From JAKACA01 sp049510975 (GTDB lineage Bacteria; Actinomycetota; Acidimicrobiia; Acidimicrobiales; Bog-793): 64,000 nucleotides of DNA. Positions 9,050 to 24,595 of the stretch are shown piece after piece; the first letter of the stretch is position 1, and each line of letters starts with the position of its first letter. Below the pieces are notes generated by a model that worked only from the letters and a program-made list of their open reading frames with translations, was not told the DNA's origin and made no database searches. A program made the position numbers and the translations under genes. The DNA lies in contig JBEKYM010000017.1 in assembly GCA_049510975.1 (NCBI GenBank), positions 1 through 64,000 on the forward strand, in the 5' to 3' direction.

Positions 9050-11373
9050 CAGACGCCGGCTGCAGCTACTCGTCCGTAGAGCGTCGTGCGCTGCTCGAGG
9101 GTGCGACCGATCGGTTCCACGATCCTCGCGAAGCCCTCACGATCCATCATCTGGCCGTGTGAGGCACCGGCCGCCCGCGAGATGTTCTCGTCCATGAGGG
9201 TGCCGCCGAGGTCGTTGCAGCCGGACTGAAGCAGCTGACGGGCGCCCTGCGCGCCCATCTTGACCCAGCTCGCCTGGATGTTCTCGATGGCCCCTCGATA
9301 GGCGATTCGACCGACGGCGTGCATCAGCAGGGCCTCCCGAAACGTCGGTCCCCGCCGCGAACGATGCTGGAGATAGAGGGGCGCCGCCATGTGCACGAAG
9401 GGGAGCGGCACGAACTCGGTGAAGCCCCCCGTCTCACGCTGCAGCGCCCGCGTGCGCACGATGTGTCGAGCCCAGGACACCGGCGACTCCACGGCACCGA
9501 ACATGATCGTGACGTTGGAGCGCAACCCGACGCCGTGGGCGGTGCGGTGCACCTCCAGCCAGCGGTCCGTGCCGATCTTGTCCGGGCAGAGAATGGCCCG
9601 GATCTCGTCGTCGAGGATCTCGGCCGCCGTGCCCGGCAGCGTCTTCAGGCCGGCGTCCTTCAGTCGATTCAGGTAGGTCTCGAGATCCTCGCCGAGGCGG
9701 CGGGCGCCTTCGTGCACCTCGAGGGCGGTGAAGGCATGGATGTGGATGCGCTCGGAAGCGGCCCGCACAGCTCCGAGGACCTCCAGGTAGTACTCGCCGT
9801 CGAAGCTCGGGTGGATACCGCCTTGCAGGCACACTTCAGTGGCCCCGAGGGCCTCTGCCTCCGCCACACGCTCGGTGATGTCGCTCAACTCGAGCAGGTA
9901 GGGCGCACCTCGCAAGTTCAGCGAGAGCGGACCCTTGGAGAAGGCGCAGAATCGGCACTTGAACGTGCAGACGTTCGTGTAGTTGATGTTGCGGTTGTTG
10001 ACGTAGGTGACGACGTCGCCGACGCTCTGGCGGCGAAGCTCGTCGGCGACCTCGGCGACGGCGTTGACCTCCGGACCGCGGGCAGAGAAGAGCGTGACGA
10101 TCTCGGCCTCGCCGATCTCGTCGCCGCGAAGGACGCCGGCGAGCACGCTCGCCACCGGTCCGCGGCGCACCGGGAGGGTCCGTGCCTGCGTGCCGGAGGA
10201 CACGGCACCGACGAGCTGAGGAGGCGTCTCCTCCGAGCCCGAGCACCAGCGGGCGTCGCGTGCGAGCGCCTCGGCGTCGGAATGGTCGAGAACGGGAAAG
10301 ACCATGGCGTCGTCCAGCCAGCGTGCCGGATCGGCCGCCCACTCCCGGTGGAGTGCCAGGCGCGGCGCGAGAACGTGGCCGCGCTCCTCGGTTACGGCGC
10401 GGAGGCGGTCGAGCTGCGGCCAGGCGCGCTCGGGGTTGACGTGATCGGCTGTCACCGGGGAGACGCCGCCCCAGTCGTCGATCCCCGCGTCGAGCAGGAC
10501 GCCGAAGTTCTCGGTCAGGTTCGGGGGCGCCTGCAGGTGGACGTCGACGGGCAGCAACAAGCGAGCGACCGCAACCGCCCACAGATGTTCCTCGGGCGGG
10601 CACGGCGGGCTCGCGTGCATCGAGGTTCCGGCCTTCGGCAGGAAGTTCTGCACGATGACCTCGTGCACGTGGCCGTGGCGGGCGTGCGACTGGGCGATGG
10701 CGCGCAGTGCCGTCAAGCGGTCCTGGCGCGACTCGCCGATGCCGACGAGGATTCCGGTGGTGAAGGGGATCTGCAGTCGGCCGGCCGCCTCCAAAGTGGC
10801 AAGGCGCCGTTCGGGCGTCTTGTCGGGCGAGCCACGGTGGCAGACGAGCTCGCCGTTCAGCGACTCGAGCATCATCCCCTGGCTGGCCGTGACGGCGCGC
10901 AAGGTCGCCAGCTCGGCCTCGCTCAGGGCGCCGGCGTTGGCGTGGGGGAGCAGGCCGCCCTCGTCGCGCACGAGGCGGGCGGCCTCGGCCAGGTACTCGA
11001 CCGTGGAGGAGTGCCCCGACTGCGCGAGCCAGGTGGCGGCGGCCGGGTAACGGTCCTCAGGCCGCTCCCCGAGCGTGAAGAGGGCTTCGTGGCAGCCGGC
11101 GGCGGCGCCGGCGCGGGCGATCTCGAGCACCTCGTCGAGTCCGAGATAGGCGCCGCGGACTCGTGCGGGCGGTTTGGCGAAGGTGCAGTAGCCGCAGCGG
11201 TCCCGGCACAACATGGTGAGCGGGATGAACACTTTCGGGGAGAACGTCACCCGCGTGCCGAAGCGTTCGTCACGGATGCGTCGTGCCTCGGCCATGAGCT
11301 CGTCGAGCGGGCTGGCGAGCAGGTCTGCGTCGCGGTTCGCGATCCCGGGAGAGGCAAGAGGGGAGACGGTCAC
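9049..11373 (-). CDS. fbiC: F0 synthase FbiC (fused CofG/CofH)
   Basis: A 774-residue bifunctional radical-SAM enzyme that makes the deazaflavin chromophore F0 of coenzyme F420 from tyrosine and 5-amino-6-ribitylaminouracil. Two radical SAM cores are visible. The first has CxxxCxxC at C56/C60/C63 (CRDRCGYC); this is the CofG-like half by its context. The second has CxxxCxxC at C469/C473/C476 (CTFKCRFC); it is the CofH-like half. The fused form is typical of actinobacteria and implies an F420-using organism. The start is GTG, six nt after the -10 TAGGGT, consistent with a leaderless mRNA. The LOG-family gene follows with a one-base overlap. Confidence 0.96.
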   Translation of the reverse strand: MTVSPLASPGIANRDADLLASPLDELMAEARRIRDERFGTRVTFSPKVFIPLTMLCRDRCGYCTFAKPPARVRGAYLGLDEVLEIARAGAAAGCHEALFTLGERPEDRYPAAATWLAQSGHSSTVEYLAEAARLVRDEGGLLPHANAGALSEAELATLRAVTASQGMMLESLNGELVCHRGSPDKTPERRLATLEAAGRLQIPFTTGILVGIGESRQDRLTALRAIAQSHARHGHVHEVIVQNFLPKAGTSMHASPPCPPEEHLWAVAVARLLLPVDVHLQAPPNLTENFGVLLDAGIDDWGGVSPVTADHVNPERAWPQLDRLRAVTEERGHVLAPRLALHREWAADPARWLDDAMVFPVLDHSDAEALARDARWCSGSEETPPQLVGAVSSGTQARTLPVRRGPVASVLAGVLRGDEIGEAEIVTLFSARGPEVNAVAEVADELRRQSVGDVVTYVNNRNINYTNVCTFKCRFCAFSKGPLSLNLRGAPYLLELSDITERVAEAEALGATEVCLQGGIHPSFDGEYYLEVLGAVRAASERIHIHAFTALEVHEGARRLGEDLETYLNRLKDAGLKTLPGTAAEILDDEIRAILCPDKIGTDRWLEVHRTAHGVGLRSNVTIMFGAVESPVSWARHIVRTRALQRETGGFTEFVPLPFVHMAAPLYLQHRSRRGPTFREALLMHAVGRIAYRGAIENIQASWVKMGAQGARQLLQSGCNDLGGTLMDENISRAAGASHGQMMDREGFARIVEPIGRTLEQRTTLYGRVAAAGV

Positions 11374-11379
11374 GCCGAC

Positions 11380-11385
11380 ACCCTA
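11380..11385 (-). promoter_or_regulatory. Leaderless -10 of fbiC
   Basis: TAGGGT followed by 6 nt and the GTG start. Confidence 0.6.
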
Positions 11386-11494
11386 TGGCGCCCCGGTGAG
11401 CTTGTGCGCGGCGACCCCTCCCGGGTCCGCCTGCATGGCGCCGCCGCCTCCGCTGTCCCGCTGCTGCCGTCGTATCTGGCAGGGTTCCTCGCAG

Positions 11495-11500
11495 TAGTCT
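11495..11500 (+). promoter_or_regulatory. Leaderless -10 of glgX
   Basis: TAGTCT followed by 7 nt and the ATG start. Confidence 0.6.
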
Positions 11501-11507
11501 TGACTCG

Positions 11508-13658
<2,151 letters not shown>

Positions 13659-13666
13659 GCGCCGTA

Positions 13667-13702
13667 GGTGCCGGCGGCCCTGGAGGTGCCGCCGGCCCTG
13701 GA
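13667..13702. repeat. 18-nt tandem duplication in the glgB tail
   Basis: Two adjacent 18-nt units (GGTGCCGGCGGCCCTGGA and a one-base variant) encode PGPAAP/PGPPAP-like residues in the disordered tail of GlgB, immediately past the glgX stop. This looks like tail growth by slippage. Confidence 0.6.
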
Positions 13703-15647
13703 GGTGTCGGGGGCGTCGGAGGCACCGCCTGGCTGAGCACGAGGGCGCCGAGCGGTGGAAGCCGCAGCTGCAAGCTGACCGGAGAGCCGTGGGAGGGCAC
13801 GTCCGTCGTCTCGATCCGGCCGAGGTTGCCCGTGCCGCTGCCGCCGTAGGCGGTGGCGTCGGTGTTGCACAGCTCGAGCCACTCCCCGGGCGCCGGAACG
13901 CCGAGGCGGTAGTCCTCGCGGACGACCGGCGTGAGATTGAAGATGCCGATGGCGTCGCACCCGGGCTCGCCGGTATGCCCGGGCACCGAACGGCACCAGG
14001 CGAGCACGTCGTTGCTGACATCATCGGCGATGATCCAGCGGAAGCCGGCCGGGTCGAAGTCCGCATGCAGGGACGCGCATTGCCGGTACACGCGGTTGAG
14101 GTCACCGACGAGTCTGGCGACGCCGGCGTGCTCGAGGTGGCCGAGGAGATGCCAGTCGAGCTCGTCCTCGTGGCTCCACTCGCGCCACGTGGCGAACTCC
14201 GAGCCCATGAAGAGGAGCTTCTTGCCCGGCGTCATCCACTGGAGGCCGAACAGCAGGCGCAGGTTCGCTCGCTTTCGCCAGTCGTCGCCAGGCATCTTCG
14301 TCGCCAGTGACCCTTTGCCGTGCACGACCTCGTCGTGGGAGAGGGGGAGGACGAAGCGCTCGGTGAATGCGTACAGCCCCCGGAACGTCAGCTCGTCGTA
14401 GTGGTAGTGGCGATGGACGGGCTCGCGCTCGAGATGCTGGAGCGTGTCGTGCATCCACCCCATGTCCCATTTCATGGAGAAACCGAGGCCACCCTCGCTC
14501 ACCGGCTTCGACACACCTGGCCAGGATGTGGACTCCTCCGCGATCGTGAGCACACCGGGAAACCGCTCGTGCACGGACTCGTTGCACTGGCGCAAGAACG
14601 CCACGGCCTCGAGGTTCTCACGCCCGCCTTGGCGATTTGGCACCCACTGGCCCTCCGTGCGCGAGTAGTCGAGGTAGAGCATGGAGGCGACGGCGTCGAC
14701 GCGAAGCCCGTCGGCGTGATAGCGGTCGAGCCAGAACCAGGCGCTCGAGATGAGAAACGAACGCACTTCGTGGCGTGAGTAGTTGAACTCGTAGCTGCCC
14801 CAGTCGGGATGCACGCGGTGCCGTGGATCCTCGTGCTCGTACAAGCGAGTGCCGTCGAACTCGCCGAGGGCGAAATCGTCGGTGGCGAAGTGAGACGGCA
14901 CCCAGTCCAAGATGACTCCGAGTCCACGCTGGTGAAGATGGTCGACCAAGGCCATGAACTCGGTCGGGTGGCCCCAGCGGGCAGAGGGTGCGAAATAGCC
15001 GGTCGTCTGGTACCCCCAGGAACCGTAATAGGGGTGCTCCATCACCGGGAGGAGCTGGACGTGCGTGAAGCCGTGGGCGATCACGTGATCGGCGAGCGGC
15101 TCGGCCAGCTCGGCGTAGCTCAAGAACCGGCCATCGGGGTGACGTCGCCACGATCCGAGGTGGACCTCGTAGATCGACACCGCCTCGCCGGCGAGATCGC
15201 CGTGTGCGCGCCGCCCGCTCATCCAGTCGCCGTCGCCCCACGCGTAGGACAAGTCGGTCAGCACCGAGGCGCTGAGCGGGGGCTCCTCGGTCCCGAAGGC
15301 AAGAGGGTCCGCCTTGTCGCGAGGCGACCCGCGCCGAGGCACGATGTGGAACTTGTAGCGGGTCCCTGTTGTCATCGCCGGCACGTCGCCGGCCCAGACC
15401 CCGGAGCTTCCCACCGGGCACAGCGGGTCTGCCCCGGCCGCCCAGTCGTTGCGGTCGTGGCGCACCGAGACAGCCTCGGCATTCGGTGCCCAGACCGCAC
15501 AGCGAGCACCCGCACCGCCGGGGAGCAAGTGCGCACCCAGGTGGTCGTAGAGCTGGAACTGGCGCCCTTCGTTGAACAGGTAGAGGGCGGCGGGGTCCAG
15601 CCCGGTGGCGGCAGGCACTGCCCCCCGGCCGGCCGTGCTCGGTGATG

Positions 15648-17741
15648 TCACGTGCACACCTTGCCCGCTGCCGGGCTGCTGCATGCCTCGCCCCCGGCCG
15701 GGGACTGTGCCGCCGTTGGCGGCTGGAGTGCCGCGCTGGCTGCGGCACGGCGAGCTGCCGCCAGCCGGAGGAGCGGCCCCCGGAAAGCTTCGTCCTGCTC
15801 GATGTCCGCCAGGGCGAAGCTGGCGCGCCGGGCGAAATTGGCGTGCTCGGTGATCGTGCCGGGGATGTTCTGAGGGTCGTGCTCGCCCCAGAGATCCTCG
15901 AGCGTGGCGATGACAACGCCCGCCTGCGATGACCCGAGCTCCTCGAGGAGCCGGGCGTGCACACTGCGAGCGTCCTTCGCCGTGTCCGGAAAACGGTCGA
16001 GGAGCCCTCGCACGGCCTCCGAGCGCGCCGCCCGCTCCGAGGATGCGTCGGCTGCGTCCTCGAGGCCGAGGTGCAGGCGATCCTCGATGTCGGTGCCGTC
16101 GAGCCATCCCGCGAACGTGGCGGTGTCGTGGGTGTCGACGAGAGCGCAGCACCCCGCCGGCACCTCGAGGCGCTTTCCCGGGCGTGCCTCGAGCTCGAAC
16201 ACGGCAACGCTCATGCCGGCGACACCGTGCTGACCGAGCAGCAGGCGAACGGTGGGGTCGACGGTGCCGAGATCCTCGCCGATGAGAGTGGCGTCGTGCC
16301 GCCAGGCCTCGAGGCACGACAGCGCCAGGAGCTCCTCGGCCGGGTAGTTGACGTAGGCGCCGTCGCGGGCGCTGGCGCCGGCCGGGATCCACCAGAGGCG
16401 CTGGAACCCGAGGATGTGATCGATGCGCAGGGCTCCGGCATGACGCAGGAGGTGGCAGAGCGAGCCCCGCACGACGGGATAGCCGGCCTGGCGCTCGCCT
16501 TCGGGGTCGAGCGGCCGGAACCCCCAGTCCTGCCCGCCCGAGAAGAACCGATCGGGTGGAGCGCCCACGCTCACGCCGTGGCTCGCCTCGACACGCCGCG
16601 AGCCGCCGGCGAAGGACGACGGGTACCTCCAGGTGTCGTAGCCATCGGGACGGCAGCCGATGGGGAGGTCGAGCATCAGACGGCAACCCGTCGGCGCCAT
16701 GGCGCCTGCTGCCTCGCCGATCTGCTCGTCGGTGAGCCACTGCGCGCAGACGTGCACCTCGACCTCGTCACGAGCCACATCGACCCCCGGGCGGATGTCG
16801 CCGGCGATGAGGCGGGCCGGCCAGGCGTCACGGTCGACACCGTGGGCAACGGCGGCCGCACGAAAGGCGGCGTAGGCGAACACGTCGGGGCGTTCCCGTA
16901 AGAATCCCTCGTAGGCCGCCGTCCGGTCCCCAGAGGCGTGGACGCGGTCGATGACGAGCGCCAGGCTGGCGCGCACGCGAGCTGCCACCTGGGCGACATC
17001 GGCATACCGGCCGGACGCCGGCTCGGGGGTCACCACGCCGCCGGCTCCCGGCACGCGAGCGAGGTCGAGGAAACCCTCGTTCCACCACATCCGCGAGAGG
17101 GGTGAGTACGGGCTCGTGACGGCACCGACGGCATCAGCGCTCGAGTAGTCCGCCAGCAGGGGCAGCGTGGCGACGTAGGAGGCGCCGAGCGACCCGGCGA
17201 GCGACCCGAGGCGCTGCAGGCTCGTCAGGTCGCCGACTTGGCGCCGGCGCTCGTCGATGAGGGCGTACGTGGGGGCGAACAGCCCCCACGAGAACGGCTC
17301 CACGGGACGCGCTCGTCGCGGCGCCGAGATGACGAGGCTGTGAAGGGTGCCGGCAAGCAACCGGTGGAGGCCGTGGGGGAGCCGGCAAGGGGCTGCGTCG
17401 GGTGGGGCCACGAGGAGCTCGCTCGCGTCCGAACCGTCTTCGAGCTCGAGCCGGATGGCTTCGCCGGCGCCGGCGAGACCGAGCTGGACGAGGGCGGCAG
17501 GGTCGAGGAGCCCGTCCCAGGCCACGGTCGCCGCCGGCGGCACGGTCGGTGCGGCCGCTCGTGCCGCCAGGCACGCCGGCGCATCCGCCGGACGCTCGAT
17601 CGGCTCACCAAGCGCCGCCAGGATGGCGACGAGGGTGTCCGGGCCGACCTCGCGTCGGTGATCGAAGGCATCCTCGTAGGAGACGGCGACACCCCGCAGC
17701 GCCGCCAGCTGCTGCAGCGGGTCGGCTGCCGAACCGCTCAC
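15648..17741 (-). CDS. malQ: 4-alpha-glucanotransferase MalQ (amylomaltase)
   Basis: A 697-residue GH77 enzyme that disproportionates malto-oligosaccharides. The N-terminal region (about 1-150) is of the extended bacterial type. The catalytic core has ALRIDHILGFQRLWWIP (nucleophile Asp), LIGEDLGTVDP (acid/base Glu) and DTHDTATFAGW (Asp). It sits between treS-mak (7-nt gap) and glgB (GTGA overlap), inside one glucan operon, where it would recycle linear maltodextrins released by debranching. Length matches the actinobacterial MalQ family. Confidence 0.95.
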   Translation of the reverse strand: MSGSAADPLQQLAALRGVAVSYEDAFDHRREVGPDTLVAILAALGEPIERPADAPACLAARAAAPTVPPAATVAWDGLLDPAALVQLGLAGAGEAIRLELEDGSDASELLVAPPDAAPCRLPHGLHRLLAGTLHSLVISAPRRARPVEPFSWGLFAPTYALIDERRRQVGDLTSLQRLGSLAGSLGASYVATLPLLADYSSADAVGAVTSPYSPLSRMWWNEGFLDLARVPGAGGVVTPEPASGRYADVAQVAARVRASLALVIDRVHASGDRTAAYEGFLRERPDVFAYAAFRAAAVAHGVDRDAWPARLIAGDIRPGVDVARDEVEVHVCAQWLTDEQIGEAAGAMAPTGCRLMLDLPIGCRPDGYDTWRYPSSFAGGSRRVEASHGVSVGAPPDRFFSGGQDWGFRPLDPEGERQAGYPVVRGSLCHLLRHAGALRIDHILGFQRLWWIPAGASARDGAYVNYPAEELLALSCLEAWRHDATLIGEDLGTVDPTVRLLLGQHGVAGMSVAVFELEARPGKRLEVPAGCCALVDTHDTATFAGWLDGTDIEDRLHLGLEDAADASSERAARSEAVRGLLDRFPDTAKDARSVHARLLEELGSSQAGVVIATLEDLWGEHDPQNIPGTITEHANFARRASFALADIEQDEAFRGPLLRLAAARRAAASAALQPPTAAQSPAGGEACSSPAAGKVCT

Positions 17742-17748
17742 GAGCCGA

Positions 17749-21158
<3,410 letters not shown>

Positions 21159-21162
<4 letters not shown>

Positions 21163-23165
21163 GGTCGCTCCAGTGCGAGGAGGTGGGCAGGTGTCCCTGC
21201 AGGATCGAGCTGGACGTAGTTGGGGCCGGTCTGCCAGACGTAGACGGAGTCGGTGAGCAGGTCGCGGACCGGAAAGGGCGTTCCGGCGGGGAGGCCGACC
21301 TCGGCGAGGTCGAGCTCGACGAAACCCGCCTGCACCCAGTTCGGGTCGAGGTTGACGACTCCGACGACGAGGTCCTCGCCGCTGTCGTCCCGTCGCAGCC
21401 AAGCGATGATCTGCTCGTTGTCAACCGGCAGGAAACGCAGGCCGCTCTGGCGTTGCAAGGCTCGGTGCGCCTTCCTGGCGGCGTTCACCCTCGCCACGAG
21501 GTCGCGAAGGCTTCGAGGGTCGTCGAGGTCGTGATGGCGGACCTCGTACTTCTCCGAGTGCAGGTACTCCTCGCTCCCGGGAGCTGCCGGCTCGTTCCAC
21601 ATGAGCTCGAACACTGGCCCGTAGATCCCGTAGTTGGCCGAGAGGCCGCCGGCGAGCACGAGCCGGGCGACGAAACCGGCGCGGCCGGCGTGCTGGAGGC
21701 TGCGGGCGAGGATGTCGGGAGTGTTCGGCCAGACGTTCGGGCGGAAATAGGTGCGCCCTGGTCCGTTGGCGATCTCCTCGAAGTACTCAGTCAGATCCCA
21801 CTTCTCGTCCCGCCACGTGAAGTACGTGTAGGACTGGTCGAACCCGACCTTGGCAAGGCGGTGCATCACCTTTGGCCGCGTGAAGGCCTCCGAGAGGAAG
21901 ATCGTCTCCGGATGCTCACGCTTGATCTCGGCAATGAGCCACTCCCAGAAGGCGAACGGCTTCGTGTGCGGGTTGTCGACACGGAAGATGCGTACCCCCC
22001 GGGCGGCCCAGGCGCTCGTCACGCGGTGTAGCTCTCTCCAGAGGCCCTCCCGATCGGAGGTGTGGAAGTCGAGCGGGTAGATGTCCTCGTAACGCTTCGG
22101 GGGGTTCTCCGCACACGCGATCGTGCCGTCGCTCCGGTGCCGGAACCAGTCCGGGTGCTCGCTCACCCAGGGGTGGTCCGGCGAACATTGGAAGGCCAGG
22201 TCCATGGCGATGTCGATGCCGAAACGGGCCGCCTCGGCGACAAGCCCCTCGAAGTCGGCAATCGTGCCCAGCTCGGGAGCCACAGCGTCGTGGCCCCCGG
22301 CGCCGGCGCCGATCGCCCAAGGGCTCCCGACGTCGTCTCGACCGGCGTGCACCGAGTTGCCCTTGCCTTTGCGGGCGGTCGTGCCGATGGGGTGTATGGG
22401 CGGCAGATAGAGGACGTCGAAGCCGAGCTCGGCCACGTACTCGAGGCGATCGATGACGTCGCGCAGGCAGCCCGGGCGAGCGGGGTCGGGGCTTGCCGAG
22501 CGTGGGAACAACTCGTACCAGCTGGAGAAGGCTGCCCGAACGGGGCAGACCGTCGCCCGGAAGCGCGAGGTGGCGGCGGCCGCCTCGTCGTGGAGCCGCC
22601 GCCGGGACAGCGGGCCGCTCAACTCCTCGAGGCCGGCCAGGGTCCGCAGGTCGAGGTCGTCGGCGATGCGGGCGGCAAGGGAGCGAAGGGCGTCCAGGGC
22701 CTCGCGATCGTCGCTGGCCGCGGCCTCGCCCCGCCGGCCGGCGAGATTCGCCGCCGCCTCCAGGACGAGGCGTCTGCCGAGCGGCCCGTCAGACGCGTCC
22801 GGCCGGCCGGCCTGCAGGCGCCGCTCGGCGTCGCGGGCCCACGCCGCCAGCTCGTCGACCTCGCCGGCGACTTCGATCTCGAGCGGGCCGACGACCTCGG
22901 GGACGAGCTCACCCACGAAGGCGTCGTTGCCGAGATGGGACATGGGCGTCTCCGTCCAGCGCCGAGTCCCGGGCCGGCGATGGCGCAGCAGCGCTCTGAC
23001 AAGACCGTGGCCGTGGGAGAAGACGTCTGCCGTCACGACGAGGCGGTCCCCGACGACCGCCTTGGTGGCGAACCGGCCGCCGTCGACGACGGGGGCGACA
23101 CGCTCGATGACGACGTCGCAGACGGGCGCGGGCAGGCGACGTTCGACGGACGTGGTCTCGGTCAC
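21159..23165 (-). CDS. glgE: Alpha-1,4-glucan:maltose-1-phosphate maltosyltransferase GlgE
   Basis: A 668-residue GH13 subfamily 3 enzyme that adds maltosyl units from maltose-1-phosphate to glucan. The N-terminal helical/beta domains (about 1-190) are followed by the catalytic barrel with VDNPHTKPFAFWEWLI (nucleophile Asp) and IFLSEAFTRPKVM (acid/base Glu). The dimeric-enzyme landmark YLPPIHPIG is also present. It is the first gene of the glgE > treS-mak > malQ > glgB operon. The GTG start follows a TAGCAT hexamer by 8 nt, so the mRNA is probably leaderless. The pathway runs trehalose > maltose > maltose-1-P > linear glucan > branched glucan. Confidence 0.96.
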
Positions 23166-23173
23166 CGCGCCGA

Positions 23174-23179
23174 ATGCTA
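23174..23179 (-). promoter_or_regulatory. Leaderless -10 of the glgE operon
   Basis: TAGCAT, 8 nt before the GTG start of glgE. It shares a 73-nt divergent intergenic region with the MATE gene promoter. Confidence 0.6.
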
Positions 23180-23226
23180 TTGGGCGGGCGAGCCGGTGTC
23201 GGCGATCTCGGCGGTTGTGGCGCTCC

Positions 23227-23232
23227 TAAGCT
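23227..23232 (+). promoter_or_regulatory. Leaderless -10 of the MATE gene
   Basis: TAAGCT, 6 nt before the GTG start. Confidence 0.6.
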
Positions 23233-23238
23233 TGCGTC

Positions 23239-24555
23239 GTGCCGAGGTCCTCTCGCCTCGACGCTCTCGACCGGCGCATCGTCGCCCTGGCTCTGCCGGC
23301 GCTCGGGGCGCTGCTCGTCGAGCCCGTCTACAACCTCACGGACTCGGCCATCGTCGGCCACCTCGGTCGCGCCCCGCTGGGCGCTCTGGCCATCGCCGGC
23401 GGCGCCCTCACCGTCGTGTGGTGGACGGCGGCCTTCATCGAGATGGCGACGGTCACCCTCGTCGCCCAGCGGCGGGGTGCAGGACAGTCCGAGGCCGCCC
23501 GACACGACATCGGGGCCGCCTACGTCCTGTCGGTCGTTCTCGGGCTCGTGTGCGGGCTCGTCATCCTCGCCCTCGCCGGCGGCATCACGACGGTGCTCGG
23601 CGCCCGTGGCGCCGTCGCCCGCGAAGCGGTGCTGTACCTTCGCATCTCGGCGATCGGGATGGTCCCGCTCGTCGTCTCGTTCGCCGGCACAGGCCATCTC
23701 AACGGCCTCGGCAACACCCGCCGGCCCTTCGAGATCGCACTCGTCGCCAATGCCGTCAACATCCTCCTCGAGATCGTCCTCGTCTACGTCGTTCACCTCG
23801 GCATCGCCGGCTCGGCCTGGGGGACCGTGTCGGCCCAGTTCGTGGCGGCCGGCCTCTTCGCACGCTCCTCCGACACCGCGGTGTTGCGCCCGGCGCGCCC
23901 GCGTCCGGCCGACCTCGTCCGGTTGGCTCGCGACGGCGTACCGCTCACGGTCCGGACCGTCGCCCTCGGCCTGGCTCTGCTGTCCTCCACGGCAGTGGCG
24001 GCGCGCCTCGGTGGCGCTGTCCTCGCCGGGCATCAGGTGGCGCTCCAGATCTGGCTGTTGTTAGCGCTGGCTCTCGATGCCCTGGCAGTACCGGCTCAGG
24101 TCTTCGTCGGAGAAGCCATCGGCGCCGGCGACCGCTCGCAGGCGATCGAAGTCGGCCGGCGGACACTTCGGCTCGGCCTCGCCGTCGGCGTCGCCCTGGC
24201 CGTGGCAACGGCGGCGTCAGCCGGGCTCGTCCCGCAGATCTTCACCTCGGACTCGGGCGTCCGACACGAGGCGACGCTGGCGCTGCTGCTGTGCGCCGCT
24301 CAACAGCCCGTTGCCGCTCTGGCGTTCGTCCTCGACGGTCTCCTCCTCGGCGCCTCCGACTATCGGATCCTGCGGGCGGCGATGTTGTGGGCGCTCGCGG
24401 GCTTCGTTCCCCTGGCTGTGCTGACCCTTCGCCTCCACCGGCTCGGGATCCTCGGCGTGTGGGCGGCGCTCACGTGCTGGCTCCTCGTGCGGACCGGCAT
24501 CCTGCTGCGGCGTTGGCTGAGCGGACGCTGGGGGGCGAGCGCCTTCCCGGCCTGA
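23239..24555 (+). CDS. MATE-family efflux transporter (DinF-like)
   Basis: A 438-residue inner-membrane protein with about 12 hydrophobic segments and the MATE signature near the start (LALPALGALLVEPVYNLTDSAIVGHLG). MATE proteins export cationic drugs or metabolites using Na+ or H+ gradients; the DinF branch is common in actinobacteria. The Asn/Thr/Asp cluster in the first helix (YNLTDSA) matches DinF-type members. The start is GTG, directly after a leaderless-type -10. It converges on the LigD-type polymerase gene. The substrate is unknown. Confidence 0.9.
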   Translation: MPRSSRLDALDRRIVALALPALGALLVEPVYNLTDSAIVGHLGRAPLGALAIAGGALTVVWWTAAFIEMATVTLVAQRRGAGQSEAARHDIGAAYVLSVVLGLVCGLVILALAGGITTVLGARGAVAREAVLYLRISAIGMVPLVVSFAGTGHLNGLGNTRRPFEIALVANAVNILLEIVLVYVVHLGIAGSAWGTVSAQFVAAGLFARSSDTAVLRPARPRPADLVRLARDGVPLTVRTVALGLALLSSTAVAARLGGAVLAGHQVALQIWLLLALALDALAVPAQVFVGEAIGAGDRSQAIEVGRRTLRLGLAVGVALAVATAASAGLVPQIFTSDSGVRHEATLALLLCAAQQPVAALAFVLDGLLLGASDYRILRAAMLWALAGFVPLAVLTLRLHRLGILGVWAALTCWLLVRTGILLRRWLSGRWGASAFPA

Positions 24556-24595
24556 GCGGAGCCGTCGCGTGCTGAGGGGCCCCGAGCCGCTCAGG
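24551..24595. terminator. Possible bidirectional terminator (MATE / LigD-pol)
   Basis: Inverted repeat CCTGAGCGG (24551-24559) and CCGCTCAGG (24587-24595) that spans the facing stop codons of two convergent genes. A smaller GGGGCCCC palindrome lies in the loop. No T tract, so this could equally only be an mRNA end-stabilising hairpin. Confidence 0.4.

Noticed and set aside
15652..16740. N-terminal extension of GlgB reading through malQ
   Set aside because: Entirely inside malQ on the same strand in another frame, Arg-rich; the GTGA junction gives a normal GlgB start.
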